DNA of 64,000 nt from Larkinella rosea (GTDB lineage Bacteria > Bacteroidota > Bacteroidia > Cytophagales > Spirosomataceae). Location: NCBI RefSeq assembly GCF_003858635.1, contig NZ_RQJO01000008.1:1-64000 (forward strand), given 5' to 3'. Below the pieces are notes generated by a model that saw only the letters and a program-made list of their open reading frames with translations, did no database searches and was not told the origin of the DNA. Positions 10,372 to 20,076 of the stretch are shown here, piece by piece. Numbering within the stretch: the first letter of the stretch is position 1; each line of letters opens with the position of its first letter. The position numbers were made by a program, and so were the translations under genes.

Positions 10372-13300
10372 TTACTTTAACTTTTTGAGATACGAATCAA
10401 CTTCGCGTTTGTAAAATGGTGAAAAATCAGGTGGAACAGAACGCAACAATTCAACTTGCTTTTGTTTGTCCTTCACCAATTGTTCGTACTGTGGTGGTGG
10501 TTTTCGCATCACCGGTTTCGCCTGTTCTGCTTTCCGTTGCAAATCTTCTTCCTGTTCCTTAATGGCTTTTTCGGATTCCAGCAAGCGAATCAGCATCTCC
10601 TGTTGGCGTTTAATGGTGTTCTGGGTGACCCGTTTATTGACCAGATCTGTTTCCGTCTCATCCATCTTATTCATAATATCATTCATTTCACCGCCCAATT
10701 TTTTGCCCAATTCCGTACCTTTTTGAGCATCCTGAAGTTCTTTCAGCATCCGGCGCATCATGGCTTGCTCGGCCGCTAGTCGGGAAAGTTCTTCGGACAT
10801 ACCACGTCCACCTTTGCCTCCCTGCCCCTCTTTCATGAGTTTTTGCATCCGCTCATTCAATTGCTTCTGCATTTCGCCCATCGACATCGCCTTGCCTTTG
10901 CCTTTTTTCTTGCCCTTACTTCCTTTGCCCGAAGCCGACATCTGGCTCATCTGCTGTTCCTGCATTTGCTTGAACACGTCACTCAGCATCAGGGCCAGGT
11001 TATTGATAGACGTCATGGCAAATTGCTGCTTCGATGTAGCAACATTTAATCGACGCTCGCGAATGTATTTGACGCTTTCGTCCATGTAGCCCTTCATATT
11101 ATTGAGCTCGCGAGTTACAAATGTCTGGATTTGAAGCACCCGGTTTGCCAACGCATACAGGCTGTCTTCGATGATTTTAGCATCATCCTGAAGCTTTAAT
11201 TGATCCTGAGCGAGCTTGACAAAGCGCGGATCCTGCAACGAAACCGCCTTGAAATCCTTCATGACGCGCTCCTGATCGAATGACAGTTGAATCAGATTCT
11301 CAAGTATGTCGCGCAGATCATCCATGTTTTCCTGGGACTCTTCCATCTCCGCCGACTGCTGTTGTTGCTCCAGTTGCTCACTGAGCTTCTTCATTTGCTT
11401 GGCGGCATTCTTCTGAGATTTCGAAGCTTTGTCGTTTTGCTTCTGATCCAGCTGCTTCTGGCTTTCCTGTTGCTCATTACTGATTTCCTGCTGAAGATCT
11501 TCGTGCGTATCTTGTTTCTCCGCATTTTTCATCTCCTCGGCCATCTTTTCAATGTCCTTCAAATCCTCACGCGTCTTTTCAAACTCTTTGTTAAGTTCTT
11601 CCTGCTTTTTGCTCAGCTCACCTTTCTCGTCTTTTTTGGCGTTGTCATCTTTCTTGGAGTCGCTGTTCTGATCCTTCTTATCGTCCTTTTCGTCCTTCTT
11701 GGATTGCTGATTTTCATCCTTCTTCGACTGCGCGTTTTCGTCTTTTTTCGACTTTGCATCCTCATCCTTTTTGGATTTAGCATCGTCTTTTTTCGGCTGC
11801 GCCTTATCGTCTTTGTCTTTCTGAGCTTCCTGCTTCTCGGTTTCGTTCGCTAATTTCTCTTGTTTTTCGGCTTGCTTTTCGAGGTCTTTGATGGCGTTTT
11901 CCATCTTCTGTTCCATCTGAAGCTGCTTGAAAAGTTCCAGCGCGCGCTCCAATTCCTTCTCCAGATTCTTCTCTTTATTCTTCAGCCGATCGAGCATGTC
12001 AATCATTTTATCGTCCTGCTTTTGCTCCAGCATCTTCTTCAATTCTTCGTAGAGCTTCTGCGTTTCAGGATCCATCAGCTCGTTCATCAGCTTTTGCAAT
12101 TGCTCGAATTTCTGGAGCATTTCCGGATTCTGATTGTTAAACCGCTGCTGACGTTCGTTGCTGGTTTTGTTCTGTTCCTGCAATTCTTTCAGCTCCTGCA
12201 TTAATTCTTCCCGCTTTTTCAGCAGATCTTCCGCCTGTTTCTTATCCTGGAAATCCAGGTTCTTCTTCGTTTGAAGGCGGTTTTCCAGCGTGTTCAGATC
12301 CTTTTTGAGTTGCTGGGCTTTCGTTAGTGTTTTGCTGATCTGGTTCTCGGTTTTCTGCGACGAACGTTCGGCTTCTTCCGCCAGCTTGGCCTGATCGGGA
12401 ACGGCAAACTGAGCAAAGGTCGAACGGGCACTTTTGAAGCCGTTAATAACATCGTTATCCCAAACCTGAACGAAATACTCGAGCCGATCGCCGGGTTGCA
12501 TTTTCAGGCTGTCGAGCCCCCATTGGTAATAAAAATTCTGGGTAGCCGCTGAGCGGTTGAACGGAATGGCGCGGGTCAGGAATTTATCCGGCGCATCCTG
12601 GCCCGCCCGAATCACTTTGTACTGGACTTTCAGGTTGGAAAAACCGTAGTCGTCGGTGATCGTTCCGCCCAGCATGACGTAGTTATAAAAGGTCGTATCC
12701 TTAAAGTTTTCCAGCGAAACCTGCGGGAATTTATCATTGACGACGTTCAACGTATACTGAATATTATCGCGGCTGGCAGCCACTTTGTTCTTCAGCGAAA
12801 CCGAATAATTCGACGATTTTTTTACTACCCGCGAAAATTCAAACTCGTCGGACGACTGTTTTTCGGCTACCAAACCGCGCGGTTCGCCCGCAAACCGAAT
12901 CAAAACCGAATCGGTATTGGCCGCCGAAAATCGCCAGGTAACCTGCGTTCCCTCCGGTACCAGCAAGTTGCCGACGTTCGAAAGTTGTTCAGACGGTTTG
13001 TTCAAATAGCCCGGATAAACCAAACTAACGTCAAAGGAAAGCAAACCCGGCCGATCCAGAACGACCAGTTCATAACTGGGCGATGCAAATCCGACGGATT
13101 CAAACCGGAATGGAATGTTCCGCTGAACATTATCGAAGGTATAGGAGAAGGTTCCTTTGCCGTCGTTGTTGAGCTTAAACCGGGTGTTATTCGAAACCAG
13201 ATAAACGTCCTGCGGCAGCGTATTTCCTTTCAGTTGGAGTTCGAGCGTATAGTCCTCATTCCGGAAAGCCTTCAGATTTTTATTTCGCAACTGAAACTGA

Positions 13301-13893
13301 AATGGGGCTTCTTCCGCAAATTCCTGATCGTAACTGATGATTCGCTTCGAGGTGCTGGTCAGAAAAGCCGGATACAACAACAGCAAACCACCAATGATAA
13401 AAGCCGGGATAACGGCGTATTTCACAAACCGGCGGTTTTGGTTGATCTGGATCGCGTCGGCAAACCGTACAATCAGGAGTTGTTTCGACCGCTGGTTGAT
13501 GCTGGCTTCGAGCAGATCGCTTTGCTGGCGGGTGAGCGCGCGCAATTGGAGCGTGTTCAGCAGCTTGTCCCCTACTTCCGGAAAAAACCGCCCGATCTGT
13601 TGCGCAGCTTCTTCGTTGGTCAGCGATTTGCCAATGCCGTACAGATGCACCAGTGGGTTAATCACCCAGTAGTATAAAGCCGTTAGCATAACCGCCAGAG
13701 AACCAAAAAACAAAATGCCCCGGACGGGTGAGCTAAAACGGCCAAAAAATTCAGCCGTGTTCATCAGCAAATAGACCGACAACGAAAAGGCAATGAAAAA
13801 AATGGCGCCTTTAGCCACCTGATTAATGTAAAACTTCTTTCGGTATTCTTCAATACGCAGCAGCAGCGTTTGAATCGATTCTTGCATCTGCAT
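10372..13893 (-). CDS. DUF4175 family membrane-anchored coiled-coil protein
   Basis: 1173 residues. Three hydrophobic segments near residues 29-44, 57-78 and 159-178 anchor the N-terminus in the inner membrane. A beta-rich periplasmic region (about 190-510) follows, then a very long helical part rich in Lys, Glu and Gln. This matches DUF4175, a Bacteroidota/Alphaproteobacteria family of unknown function often found near mnmG. Around residues 700-760 it carries tandem copies of SKKDE-type units (DNA about 11640-11800), and near 960-1000 a Gly/Lys/Met-rich patch (KGSKGKKKGKGKAMSMG). Starts MQM, so either of two Met codons could serve. It sits upstream of mnmG on the same strand but is separated from it by a strong terminator. 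Confidence 0.9.
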   Translation of the reverse strand: MQMQESIQTLLLRIEEYRKKFYINQVAKGAIFFIAFSLSVYLLMNTAEFFGRFSSPVRGILFFGSLAVMLTALYYWVINPLVHLYGIGKSLTNEEAAQQIGRFFPEVGDKLLNTLQLRALTRQQSDLLEASINQRSKQLLIVRFADAIQINQNRRFVKYAVIPAFIIGGLLLLYPAFLTSTSKRIISYDQEFAEEAPFQFQLRNKNLKAFRNEDYTLELQLKGNTLPQDVYLVSNNTRFKLNNDGKGTFSYTFDNVQRNIPFRFESVGFASPSYELVVLDRPGLLSFDVSLVYPGYLNKPSEQLSNVGNLLVPEGTQVTWRFSAANTDSVLIRFAGEPRGLVAEKQSSDEFEFSRVVKKSSNYSVSLKNKVAASRDNIQYTLNVVNDKFPQVSLENFKDTTFYNYVMLGGTITDDYGFSNLKVQYKVIRAGQDAPDKFLTRAIPFNRSAATQNFYYQWGLDSLKMQPGDRLEYFVQVWDNDVINGFKSARSTFAQFAVPDQAKLAEEAERSSQKTENQISKTLTKAQQLKKDLNTLENRLQTKKNLDFQDKKQAEDLLKKREELMQELKELQEQNKTSNERQQRFNNQNPEMLQKFEQLQKLMNELMDPETQKLYEELKKMLEQKQDDKMIDMLDRLKNKEKNLEKELERALELFKQLQMEQKMENAIKDLEKQAEKQEKLANETEKQEAQKDKDDKAQPKKDDAKSKKDEDAKSKKDENAQSKKDENQQSKKDEKDDKKDQNSDSKKDDNAKKDEKGELSKKQEELNKEFEKTREDLKDIEKMAEEMKNAEKQDTHEDLQQEISNEQQESQKQLDQKQNDKASKSQKNAAKQMKKLSEQLEQQQQSAEMEESQENMDDLRDILENLIQLSFDQERVMKDFKAVSLQDPRFVKLAQDQLKLQDDAKIIEDSLYALANRVLQIQTFVTRELNNMKGYMDESVKYIRERRLNVATSKQQFAMTSINNLALMLSDVFKQMQEQQMSQMSASGKGSKGKKKGKGKAMSMGEMQKQLNERMQKLMKEGQGGKGGRGMSEELSRLAAEQAMMRRMLKELQDAQKGTELGKKLGGEMNDIMNKMDETETDLVNKRVTQNTIKRQQEMLIRLLESEKAIKEQEEDLQRKAEQAKPVMRKPPPQYEQLVKDKQKQVELLRSVPPDFSPFYKREVDSYLKKLK
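11640..11800 (-). repeat. tandem SKKDE-coding repeat inside the DUF4175 gene
   Basis: About six imperfect units of 24-33 bases coding SKKDEDA, SKKDENAQ, SKKDENQQ and SKKDEKDD, ending in SKKDD. Low-complexity coding repeat likely to vary in copy number between strains by slippage; the frame is kept because each unit is a multiple of three. Confidence 0.75.
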
Positions 13894-14001
13894 CGGTCTG
13901 TTCGTAAAGGGTTAATACTGCTTCGATAAACGCAATTCGAGTATCCTAAAATGAAGATAATCAATTGATCACTAACTTCCTTATGCTAACGAAAAAGATC
14001 G

Positions 14002-14388
14002 TTAGACAATTTTATCCGCTGGCCCGGACCCGCGGTTTTCCGGCTCGTCGAGGTATTCGTTGAAATACGTAATGACGTGGAGTTTCAGAAAATTCTCCTG
14101 CGTCAGCAAATCGATGTACGGTACTTTCTGCACCAGCTTCCAGTGGGGCCAACCGTCCTGATCAGTGCCGACCAATTCATAATAACCGGACAAACTCAGC
14201 ACTTTGCAAATGGCAATGTGCATCAAATCCTGTTTCTGTTCTTTCGTGAAAATCTGTGTTCCACGACCCAATTCCTGCACGCCAATCAAAAACAGGACGC
14301 TGTTCAAATCGGCCGGGCGTTTGCCGACGGTTTTTTCCAGATAATCCAGCACCTGCTCCCACTCCTGTTCTATTTCCTGTGTAATCAT
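14002..14388 (-). CDS. conserved small cytoplasmic protein of unknown function
   Basis: 128 residues, no signal peptide or membrane segment, mostly helical by composition, with conserved-looking stretches LFLIGVQELGRG and EQKQDLMHIAICKVLS. It resembles a small family I recall as common in Bacteroidota genomes, but I cannot attach a function. It lies 108 bases upstream of the DUF4175 start on the same strand and may be co-transcribed with it, and is divergent from comF. Confidence 0.7.
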   Translation of the reverse strand: MITQEIEQEWEQVLDYLEKTVGKRPADLNSVLFLIGVQELGRGTQIFTKEQKQDLMHIAICKVLSLSGYYELVGTDQDGWPHWKLVQKVPYIDLLTQENFLKLHVITYFNEYLDEPENRGSGPADKIV

Positions 14389-14520
14389 ATTTCGTAATAA
14401 TTGTGAGTTTTTTACTCGTTTTTATGACTTTTTACGACCTCATTCGTCACATAGTACAGAATAAAAGAGGAGCGCAAAAACCGGTTTGTTGCATTTAAAC
14501 GTTTTCGGCTAACTAAGTTC

Positions 14521-15237
14521 GTGAAAATCATCGGAAAACTAATTGTAAGCGGCTTTCAGGACCTGCTAAATCTGTTCTACCCGAATCCGTGTTTGTTGTG
14601 TCAGAACACGTTGCAAAGCCAGGAAGAATTGGTCTGCACGACGTGTCGGCTTCAATTACCCGAAACCGGTCAGCACCGGGGCGAAGCGCTGGTGTCGGGA
14701 CAAATCAAGTTTGCCGGAAAAATTCCAGTGGAATTTGTGTATGCCTACTTGTATTTCAACAAGAAAGGAAAAACGCAAAAACTGATTCACGCGTTGAAAT
14801 ACCGCGGCCAGAAAGAAGTCGGCAGTTTGCTGGGACGCTGGTACGGTTTTCAGTTAAAAACCGAAATTCAATTACAGGAGCAAATCGATCTGATTGTGGG
14901 CGTGCCGTTGCATCCTGCCAAATTGCGGCAACGGGGCTACAACCAGAGCGACTGGTTTGCCAAAGGATTGTCGGAAATGCTGGAAGTCCCGTGGAGCGAC
15001 AAGGCGTTGATCCGGAATCAGTACACAATCAGTCAAACCGGAAAAGACCGGATTGAGCGCTGGCAGAACGTCAGCCACGTCTTTACCGTGAGCGAGCCCG
15101 ATTTAGTGGCAAATAAGCGGATTTTGCTCGTAGATGACGTCCTGACCACCGGAGCTACATTGGAGGCCTGTACGGCGACTTTATTGGCCTCCAACTGCCA
15201 ATCGGTTGGGATTATAACAATAGCGGCCACCCGATAG
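14521..15237 (+). CDS. comF: ComF family phosphoribosyltransferase-like protein
   Basis: 238 residues, GTG start. The N-terminus has a four-cysteine zinc site (Cys24, 27, 39, 42 in PNPCLLCQN and CTTCRL) and the C-terminus the type I phosphoribosyltransferase PRPP loop ILLVDDVLTTGAT (201-213). ComF proteins take part in natural DNA uptake, moving single-stranded DNA across the inner membrane with a helicase partner; in many non-competent bacteria the role is less clear. It is a single-gene unit, divergent from the 14.0 kb gene, and its stop codon lies within a 9-bp hairpin. Confidence 0.88.
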   Translation: MKIIGKLIVSGFQDLLNLFYPNPCLLCQNTLQSQEELVCTTCRLQLPETGQHRGEALVSGQIKFAGKIPVEFVYAYLYFNKKGKTQKLIHALKYRGQKEVGSLLGRWYGFQLKTEIQLQEQIDLIVGVPLHPAKLRQRGYNQSDWFAKGLSEMLEVPWSDKALIRNQYTISQTGKDRIERWQNVSHVFTVSEPDLVANKRILLVDDVLTTGATLEACTATLLASNCQSVGIITIAATR

Positions 15238-15250
15238 TCGAGTGGCCGCT
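15222..15250. terminator. hairpin between convergent comF and gldJ
   Basis: AGCGGCCAC (15222-15230) and GTGGCCGCT (15242-15250) form a perfect 9-bp stem with an 11-base loop that contains the comF stop codon. There is no clear U-tract on either side, so termination strength is uncertain. Confidence 0.55.
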
Positions 15251-15273
15251 GTAAGGGTCCAGGAAGTCAGGTC

Positions 15274-16539
15274 TTATTTGTTCCGTCCTCCGGCGATCAT
15301 TGCACAACGGAAACCGATCGTTGCCGTTGCCGAATCCTGCGCCATGAACCGACGGGTTCCCGGAGCCAGCCAGTAGGCTACGTCAGCCCACGAACCGCCT
15401 TTGTAAACCCGTAATTTATCGTTAATGAGCGAATTGCCATTTTTCGTGTCGTAGTTCTTCTCTTCATCCTGATACCCATCCCGACGCAGCGGGTTGAGGT
15501 CGTTCATGTCCTGATACGACAACGGACGATAGACGTCATACACCCATTCGTTCACGTTTCCGGCCATGTTGTATAGACCGAAATCGTTGGGCGGATACGT
15601 ATAGATTTCAGCCGTGATGATAGCCGCATCGTTCGATTTTCCGGCAATACCGGCGTAATCACCCCGACCGCGTTTGAAGTTGGCCAGCATCTGACCCTGT
15701 TTCCGGCCTTTCTTGGCATTCCGCACCGACGAACCATCCCAGGGATAAATTCGCTGATTCGACTGGTTTTCGTCGATGTATTGTGTACCGATCATCGCTT
15801 TGGAAGCATATTCCCATTCAGCTTCCGACGGCAGACGATAATTGGGCAACACATTTCCGCTTTCCATCGACGCCGTTGTCTGCGAATTTTTGGCAACCGC
15901 CTGTTCCGCTACCGGAGCGGCTTCTTCTTTTTTCTTGCGTTTCAGCGAGAAGCCTTTTTTCTTCTTGCCGGACGAACTGCCTTTCTGAGCCAGGTTGGCA
16001 TTGACCGCATCGGTCCGCCAGGTCGAATAATCGACGGCCTGCTCCCACGACACCCCAACCACCGGGTAATACCGGAAGCCCGGGAAACGCAGGTACTGCG
16101 TTACGTAAGGATCATTGTACGAAAGCGGATTTTTCCAGACGTTCGTGTCGGGCAACGCGCGGGTGTAAATTTCTTCCGACGAATCGCGCTGAATCGCGTC
16201 GAGGTATTCCAGGTAGTGAATGTTCGCAATTTCGGTTTCGTCCATGTAGAACGACTGGATACTAACGGTACGCTCGCGGTTATCGCGCGAGTTCATCACG
16301 TCCTCTTCCAGCGCGCCCATCGTAAAACGGCCGCCTTCAATGAACACCAGGTTCGGACCCGCCGACTGACCTCTGTACTTCGCTACCTGAAAACCATTCT
16401 CCTTGTTGTAGTTGATACCGGTGGCCGTACTTTCTTTTCCCGGCTTCACGCTGGTTGGGTGCTTGGGCTTACACGCGCCTAAAACTGCGGCAAAAGCCAG
16501 CAGGTAGACCATCGAGCGTAACGGTTGTTTTCGATTCAT
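15274..16539 (-). CDS. gldJ: gliding-motility/type IX secretion lipoprotein GldJ
   Basis: 421-residue lipoprotein (lipobox LGAC, Cys23) with a formylglycine-generating-enzyme (sulfatase-modifying) fold from about residue 60: FIEGGRFTMG, QSFYMDETEI, PVVGVSWEQAV, YRLPSEAEWEYA and a final RCAMI. The combination SFYMDETE, ALPDTNVWKN and YPVVGVSWEQAVDYSTWRTD matches GldJ rather than GldK. GldJ is an outer-membrane part of the gliding/T9SS machinery and stabilises GldK. A Lys-rich insertion at residues 187-228 (GKKKKGFSLKRKKKEE) interrupts the fold. It is downstream of mfd on the same strand. The T9SS-type protein at 63.3 kb could be a client. Confidence 0.88.
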   Translation of the reverse strand: MNRKQPLRSMVYLLAFAAVLGACKPKHPTSVKPGKESTATGINYNKENGFQVAKYRGQSAGPNLVFIEGGRFTMGALEEDVMNSRDNRERTVSIQSFYMDETEIANIHYLEYLDAIQRDSSEEIYTRALPDTNVWKNPLSYNDPYVTQYLRFPGFRYYPVVGVSWEQAVDYSTWRTDAVNANLAQKGSSSGKKKKGFSLKRKKKEEAAPVAEQAVAKNSQTTASMESGNVLPNYRLPSEAEWEYASKAMIGTQYIDENQSNQRIYPWDGSSVRNAKKGRKQGQMLANFKRGRGDYAGIAGKSNDAAIITAEIYTYPPNDFGLYNMAGNVNEWVYDVYRPLSYQDMNDLNPLRRDGYQDEEKNYDTKNGNSLINDKLRVYKGGSWADVAYWLAPGTRRFMAQDSATATIGFRCAMIAGGRNK

Positions 16540-16605
16540 TGTGATTAGGTAACTAATAGAAGTTCAAAATTACAGTATGTCAGGCAAACTTTCACGATTA
16601 AGAAC

Positions 16606-16628
16606 AACCGGAAAGGCAATTCCCGGTT
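16606..16628 (-). terminator. weak hairpin after mfd
   Basis: AACCGG (16606-16611) and CCGGTT (16623-16628) form a 6-bp stem directly after the mfd stop codon; on the minus strand it is followed by GTTCTTAATC, a poor U-tract. It could partly end transcription before gldJ. Confidence 0.4.
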
Positions 16629-16629
16629 A

Positions 16630-19600
16630 TTATTCCACCATCTGACTCAACACATCGTCCATCTGATCGACTGTATTTACGTCTCGTTGCGTAAAAATCA
16701 GTTTTCCTTTAAGGTCTTTTAATGAGCAGGTTGCCGAATTTTTCTTGACGTAATCAATTACTTTGCCAAACTGCCCGGAGTTGAAGAAAACGTCATTCCC
16801 AGAAGAAACGAAGGTTCCCTTCATGATATTATTTTTTAGTGTCAATTTTTCGAGCTGTAAACGCTCGGCTTTCCAGCGAACCGTCACTAATTTGATCAGG
16901 TTTTCGACTTCTTCCGGCATCGATCCAAACCGGTCGGTCACCGAATGTTGAAAACTTTCTAATTCCTTCTGGTTTTGGATGTTATCCAACTGATTATACA
17001 ACGACAAACGCTCCGAGATATTGGCTACGTATTTTTCGGGAATCAATACCTGTAAATCCGTCTCGATGAGTGTGTCCGGGAGCAGTGTTTTCAGGCTTTC
17101 CTCATTCGGCATGAAGAGGTTTTTGAACTCGGTTTCTTTCAGTTCCTGAACGGCTTCGTCCAGAATTTTGTGGTACATCTCAAAACCCAGGTCGTTGACA
17201 AAACCGCTTTGTTCGGCTCCCAGCAGGTTTCCCGCGCCCCGAATGTCAAGGTCACGCATCGCAATCTTGAATCCTTCACCCAGTTCCGAGAAGTCTTCCA
17301 GCGTTTGCAGCCGTTTGCGGGCGTCGGTTGTGATGGCCGAAATCGGGGGCGTCATTAAATAACAGAACGCTTTTTTGTTGGAACGCCCCACCCGCCCGCG
17401 CATCTGGTGAAGATCCGACAGACCAAACATGTGTGCCTGATTGATGATAATGGTGTTGGCGTTCGGAATATCCAAACCGGATTCGATGATGTTGGTCGAA
17501 ACCAATACGTCGGATTCTCCTTCGATAAACCGAGTCATGACGCGTTCCAGCCGATCGCCTTCCATCTGGCCGTGGGCCACCGACACCCGGGCGTCGGGCA
17601 CCAGCCGCATAATCAGATTCGCAATTGACTCGATGTCACTCACGCGGTTGTGGACAAAAAATACCTGGCCACCCCGCCGGACTTCGTAGCTCACGGCATC
17701 GCGAATGACGGCTTCACTGAACGTATGAACTTCGGTGGTTACCGGTTGTCGGTTGGCCGGTGGCGTGGCGATGACGGAAAGATCGCGGGCACCCATCAGG
17801 GAAAAATGCAGCGTTCGTGGGATGGGCGTTGCGGTTAAGGTCAGAACATCGACATCGACCCGCATTTCCTTCAGCCGATCTTTCGTTTTAACGCCAAATT
17901 TTTGTTCCTCGTCGATGATCAGCAGACCTAAATCCTTGAATTTGATGTCTTTATTGACAATACGGTGCGTTCCGATCAGAATACCGGTTTCGCCGGAAGC
18001 CACCCGTTTCAACGTTTCCTTGATCTGAGCGGCCGTTCGAAACCGGTTGATGTATTCGATTTTGACGGGAAAGTCGGCCAGCCGCTCCTTAAAGGTATTG
18101 TGGTGTTGCATTGCCAGGATGGTCGTTGGCACCAAAACCGCCACCTGTTTATTGTCCGTAACCGCTTTAAAAGCCGCCCGAATGGCCACCTCCGTCTTCC
18201 CAAAACCGACATCTCCGCACACCAGCCGGTCCATCGGGTGCGACTGTTCCATGTCCACTTTTACGTCGGCGGTTGCCTTGGCCTGATCGGGCGTGTCTTC
18301 GTAAATGAACGACGATTCGAGTTCGGCCTGGAGAAAACTATCGGGTGAAAACGCAAAACCGGGTGCCTGCCGCCGTTTGGCGTAGAGGGCAATCAGTTCT
18401 TTCGCAATGTCTTTGACCTGCTTCTTGACCCGCGATTTTTTCAGTTCCCACTCTTGCGAACCCAGTTTGCTCATCACCGGTGGCGTTCCTTCCTTGCCGG
18501 TATACTTCGCAATTTTGTGCAAACTGTGGATGCTGACGAGCAGAATATCGTTGTCACGGTAGATCAGCCGGATGGCTTCCTGTTCGCGTCCACCCACATC
18601 GACTTTTTCCAGACCCGCAAACCGCCCGATGCCGTAATCGACATGCGTGACATAATCGCCGGCTTGCAGGGTTTTCAGTTCGCGCAGGGTCAGGGCTTTC
18701 GATTTGGAGAATTTATCCCGAACGCGGTATTTGTAATAGCGGTCAAAAATCTGGTGATCGGTATAACAAACGACTTTCGTCTGCTCATCAATGAATCCTT
18801 CCTTCAGCGAAATGCCCAGCGTCTGGAATTTCAGGAACGGATCGAGCTCTTCAAAAATGGTTTTTAGCCGTTCCTGCTGTTTGTAAGACTCGGCCGCAAT
18901 GATGTTGGTATAGCCCTTCGACTGGTTTTCGGCCAGATTTTCGACCAACCGCTTGAAATCTTTGTTGAACGACGGCTGCGCCTTAGACGTGTAATTCAGT
19001 TTCTCGTCAACTTTAAAATAAAACCGACGGCCAAATTCAACGGTCCGAAAGGGCTTGATTTGATTCAAAAAACCGCGCCGGGTTTCAAACAACTTGTCCG
19101 GGTCGGAAACAATCTGAATGGCACCTTTCCCTCCTACCAGCGTGGCCAGACTTTCTTCGGCTTTTTCGAAACTCTTCTCAACGATTTCGAGCGTCAGTTC
19201 CACGTCTTTAAACCAGAGCGTGGTATTGTCCGGAAAAAACTCCAGAAACGGCTCCCGACTTTCGTGCGTCAGTTTGTTTTCGATGTTGGGAATGATGCTG
19301 ATGCGTTCCACCGGGTCGGTCGAGAGCTGGCTTTCGGGATTGAATAACCGAATGCTCTCGATTTCATCTCCGAACAACTCGATGCGGTACGGAAACTCAC
19401 TGGCAAACGAAAACACGTCGATAATTCCCCCGCGAATGGAGAATTGGCCAGCTTCATACACAAAGTCGGTTTTCTCGAAATCGTAACTATTCAGGAGTTC
19501 GTTGATGAAATTGGCGTCCAGTTTATCACCGGTTTGCACCGACAGCGTATTGGCCCGCAACGACCGTTTATTGATTACTTTTTCAGATAAAGCTTCCGGA

Positions 19601-19983
19601 TACGTAACCACAATGACATTGCCCTTCGCGTCCTGATTCAGTTTATTCAGCACTTCCGCCCGCATCAGCACGTTGGCATTCTCGATTTCTTCGTACTGAT
19701 ACGGTTTTTTATACGACATCGGGAAAAACAGCACATCCTCTCCGAGCAGATTTTGCAGGTCGTTGTAAAAGAAAGATGCTTCTTCGCGGTCGCTTAAAAT
19801 AAACAGAAAAGTAGCCGGGTTCATGCGGTAAACCGCAGCCGCCAGAACGGCATCCAGACTACCCGTAATGCCTTTCAATTGAACGCGGGAAGAGTCGGCG
19901 GTGTGCGGCTGGCGAAACTGTTCACCAATGATTTTGATGAAACTATCTTCGGTATATAAGGTAATTAAATCGGCTACTTTCAT
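16630..19983 (-). CDS. mfd: transcription-repair coupling factor Mfd
   Basis: Mfd removes RNA polymerase stalled at DNA lesions and recruits UvrA. The 1117-residue protein has the UvrB-like N-terminal part (DFEKTDFVYEAGQFSIRGGI), the RNA-polymerase-binding domain (LQAGDYVTHVDYGIGRF), the SF2 translocase with Walker A GDVGFGKTE, DEEQKFGVK (motif II), TATPIPRTLH and QMRGRVGRS, and the C-terminal TRCF domain. The start is set at the Met before KVADLITLY; a longer reading adds 19 unrelated residues. It follows barstar on the same strand across a small terminator. Confidence 0.96.
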   Translation of the reverse strand: MKVADLITLYTEDSFIKIIGEQFRQPHTADSSRVQLKGITGSLDAVLAAAVYRMNPATFLFILSDREEASFFYNDLQNLLGEDVLFFPMSYKKPYQYEEIENANVLMRAEVLNKLNQDAKGNVIVVTYPEALSEKVINKRSLRANTLSVQTGDKLDANFINELLNSYDFEKTDFVYEAGQFSIRGGIIDVFSFASEFPYRIELFGDEIESIRLFNPESQLSTDPVERISIIPNIENKLTHESREPFLEFFPDNTTLWFKDVELTLEIVEKSFEKAEESLATLVGGKGAIQIVSDPDKLFETRRGFLNQIKPFRTVEFGRRFYFKVDEKLNYTSKAQPSFNKDFKRLVENLAENQSKGYTNIIAAESYKQQERLKTIFEELDPFLKFQTLGISLKEGFIDEQTKVVCYTDHQIFDRYYKYRVRDKFSKSKALTLRELKTLQAGDYVTHVDYGIGRFAGLEKVDVGGREQEAIRLIYRDNDILLVSIHSLHKIAKYTGKEGTPPVMSKLGSQEWELKKSRVKKQVKDIAKELIALYAKRRQAPGFAFSPDSFLQAELESSFIYEDTPDQAKATADVKVDMEQSHPMDRLVCGDVGFGKTEVAIRAAFKAVTDNKQVAVLVPTTILAMQHHNTFKERLADFPVKIEYINRFRTAAQIKETLKRVASGETGILIGTHRIVNKDIKFKDLGLLIIDEEQKFGVKTKDRLKEMRVDVDVLTLTATPIPRTLHFSLMGARDLSVIATPPANRQPVTTEVHTFSEAVIRDAVSYEVRRGGQVFFVHNRVSDIESIANLIMRLVPDARVSVAHGQMEGDRLERVMTRFIEGESDVLVSTNIIESGLDIPNANTIIINQAHMFGLSDLHQMRGRVGRSNKKAFCYLMTPPISAITTDARKRLQTLEDFSELGEGFKIAMRDLDIRGAGNLLGAEQSGFVNDLGFEMYHKILDEAVQELKETEFKNLFMPNEESLKTLLPDTLIETDLQVLIPEKYVANISERLSLYNQLDNIQNQKELESFQHSVTDRFGSMPEEVENLIKLVTVRWKAERLQLEKLTLKNNIMKGTFVSSGNDVFFNSGQFGKVIDYVKKNSATCSLKDLKGKLIFTQRDVNTVDQMDDVLSQMVE

Positions 19984-20033
19984 AGAATCGTAAAATACCA
20001 AAAGCCGCAGGGATCGAAATCTCCATGCGGCAA

Positions 20034-20064
20034 ACAGCAAAAAAATAACCGTTTGTAAGCGGTT
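20034..20064 (-). terminator. terminator after the barstar gene
   Basis: On the minus strand AACCG-CTTACAAA-CGGTT is followed by ATTTTTTTG. The stem is only 5 bp but the U-tract is good. It lies 13 bases after the barstar stop codon and before the mfd start. Confidence 0.55.
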
Positions 20065-20076
20065 TTTGTTGCAACA

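Noticed and set aside
11287-11853. 188-codon Leu/Phe-rich frame on the plus strand inside the DUF4175 gene, looking like a membrane protein
   Set aside because: It is the complement of the Lys/Glu/Gln-rich coiled-coil repeats; such antisense frames always look hydrophobic.
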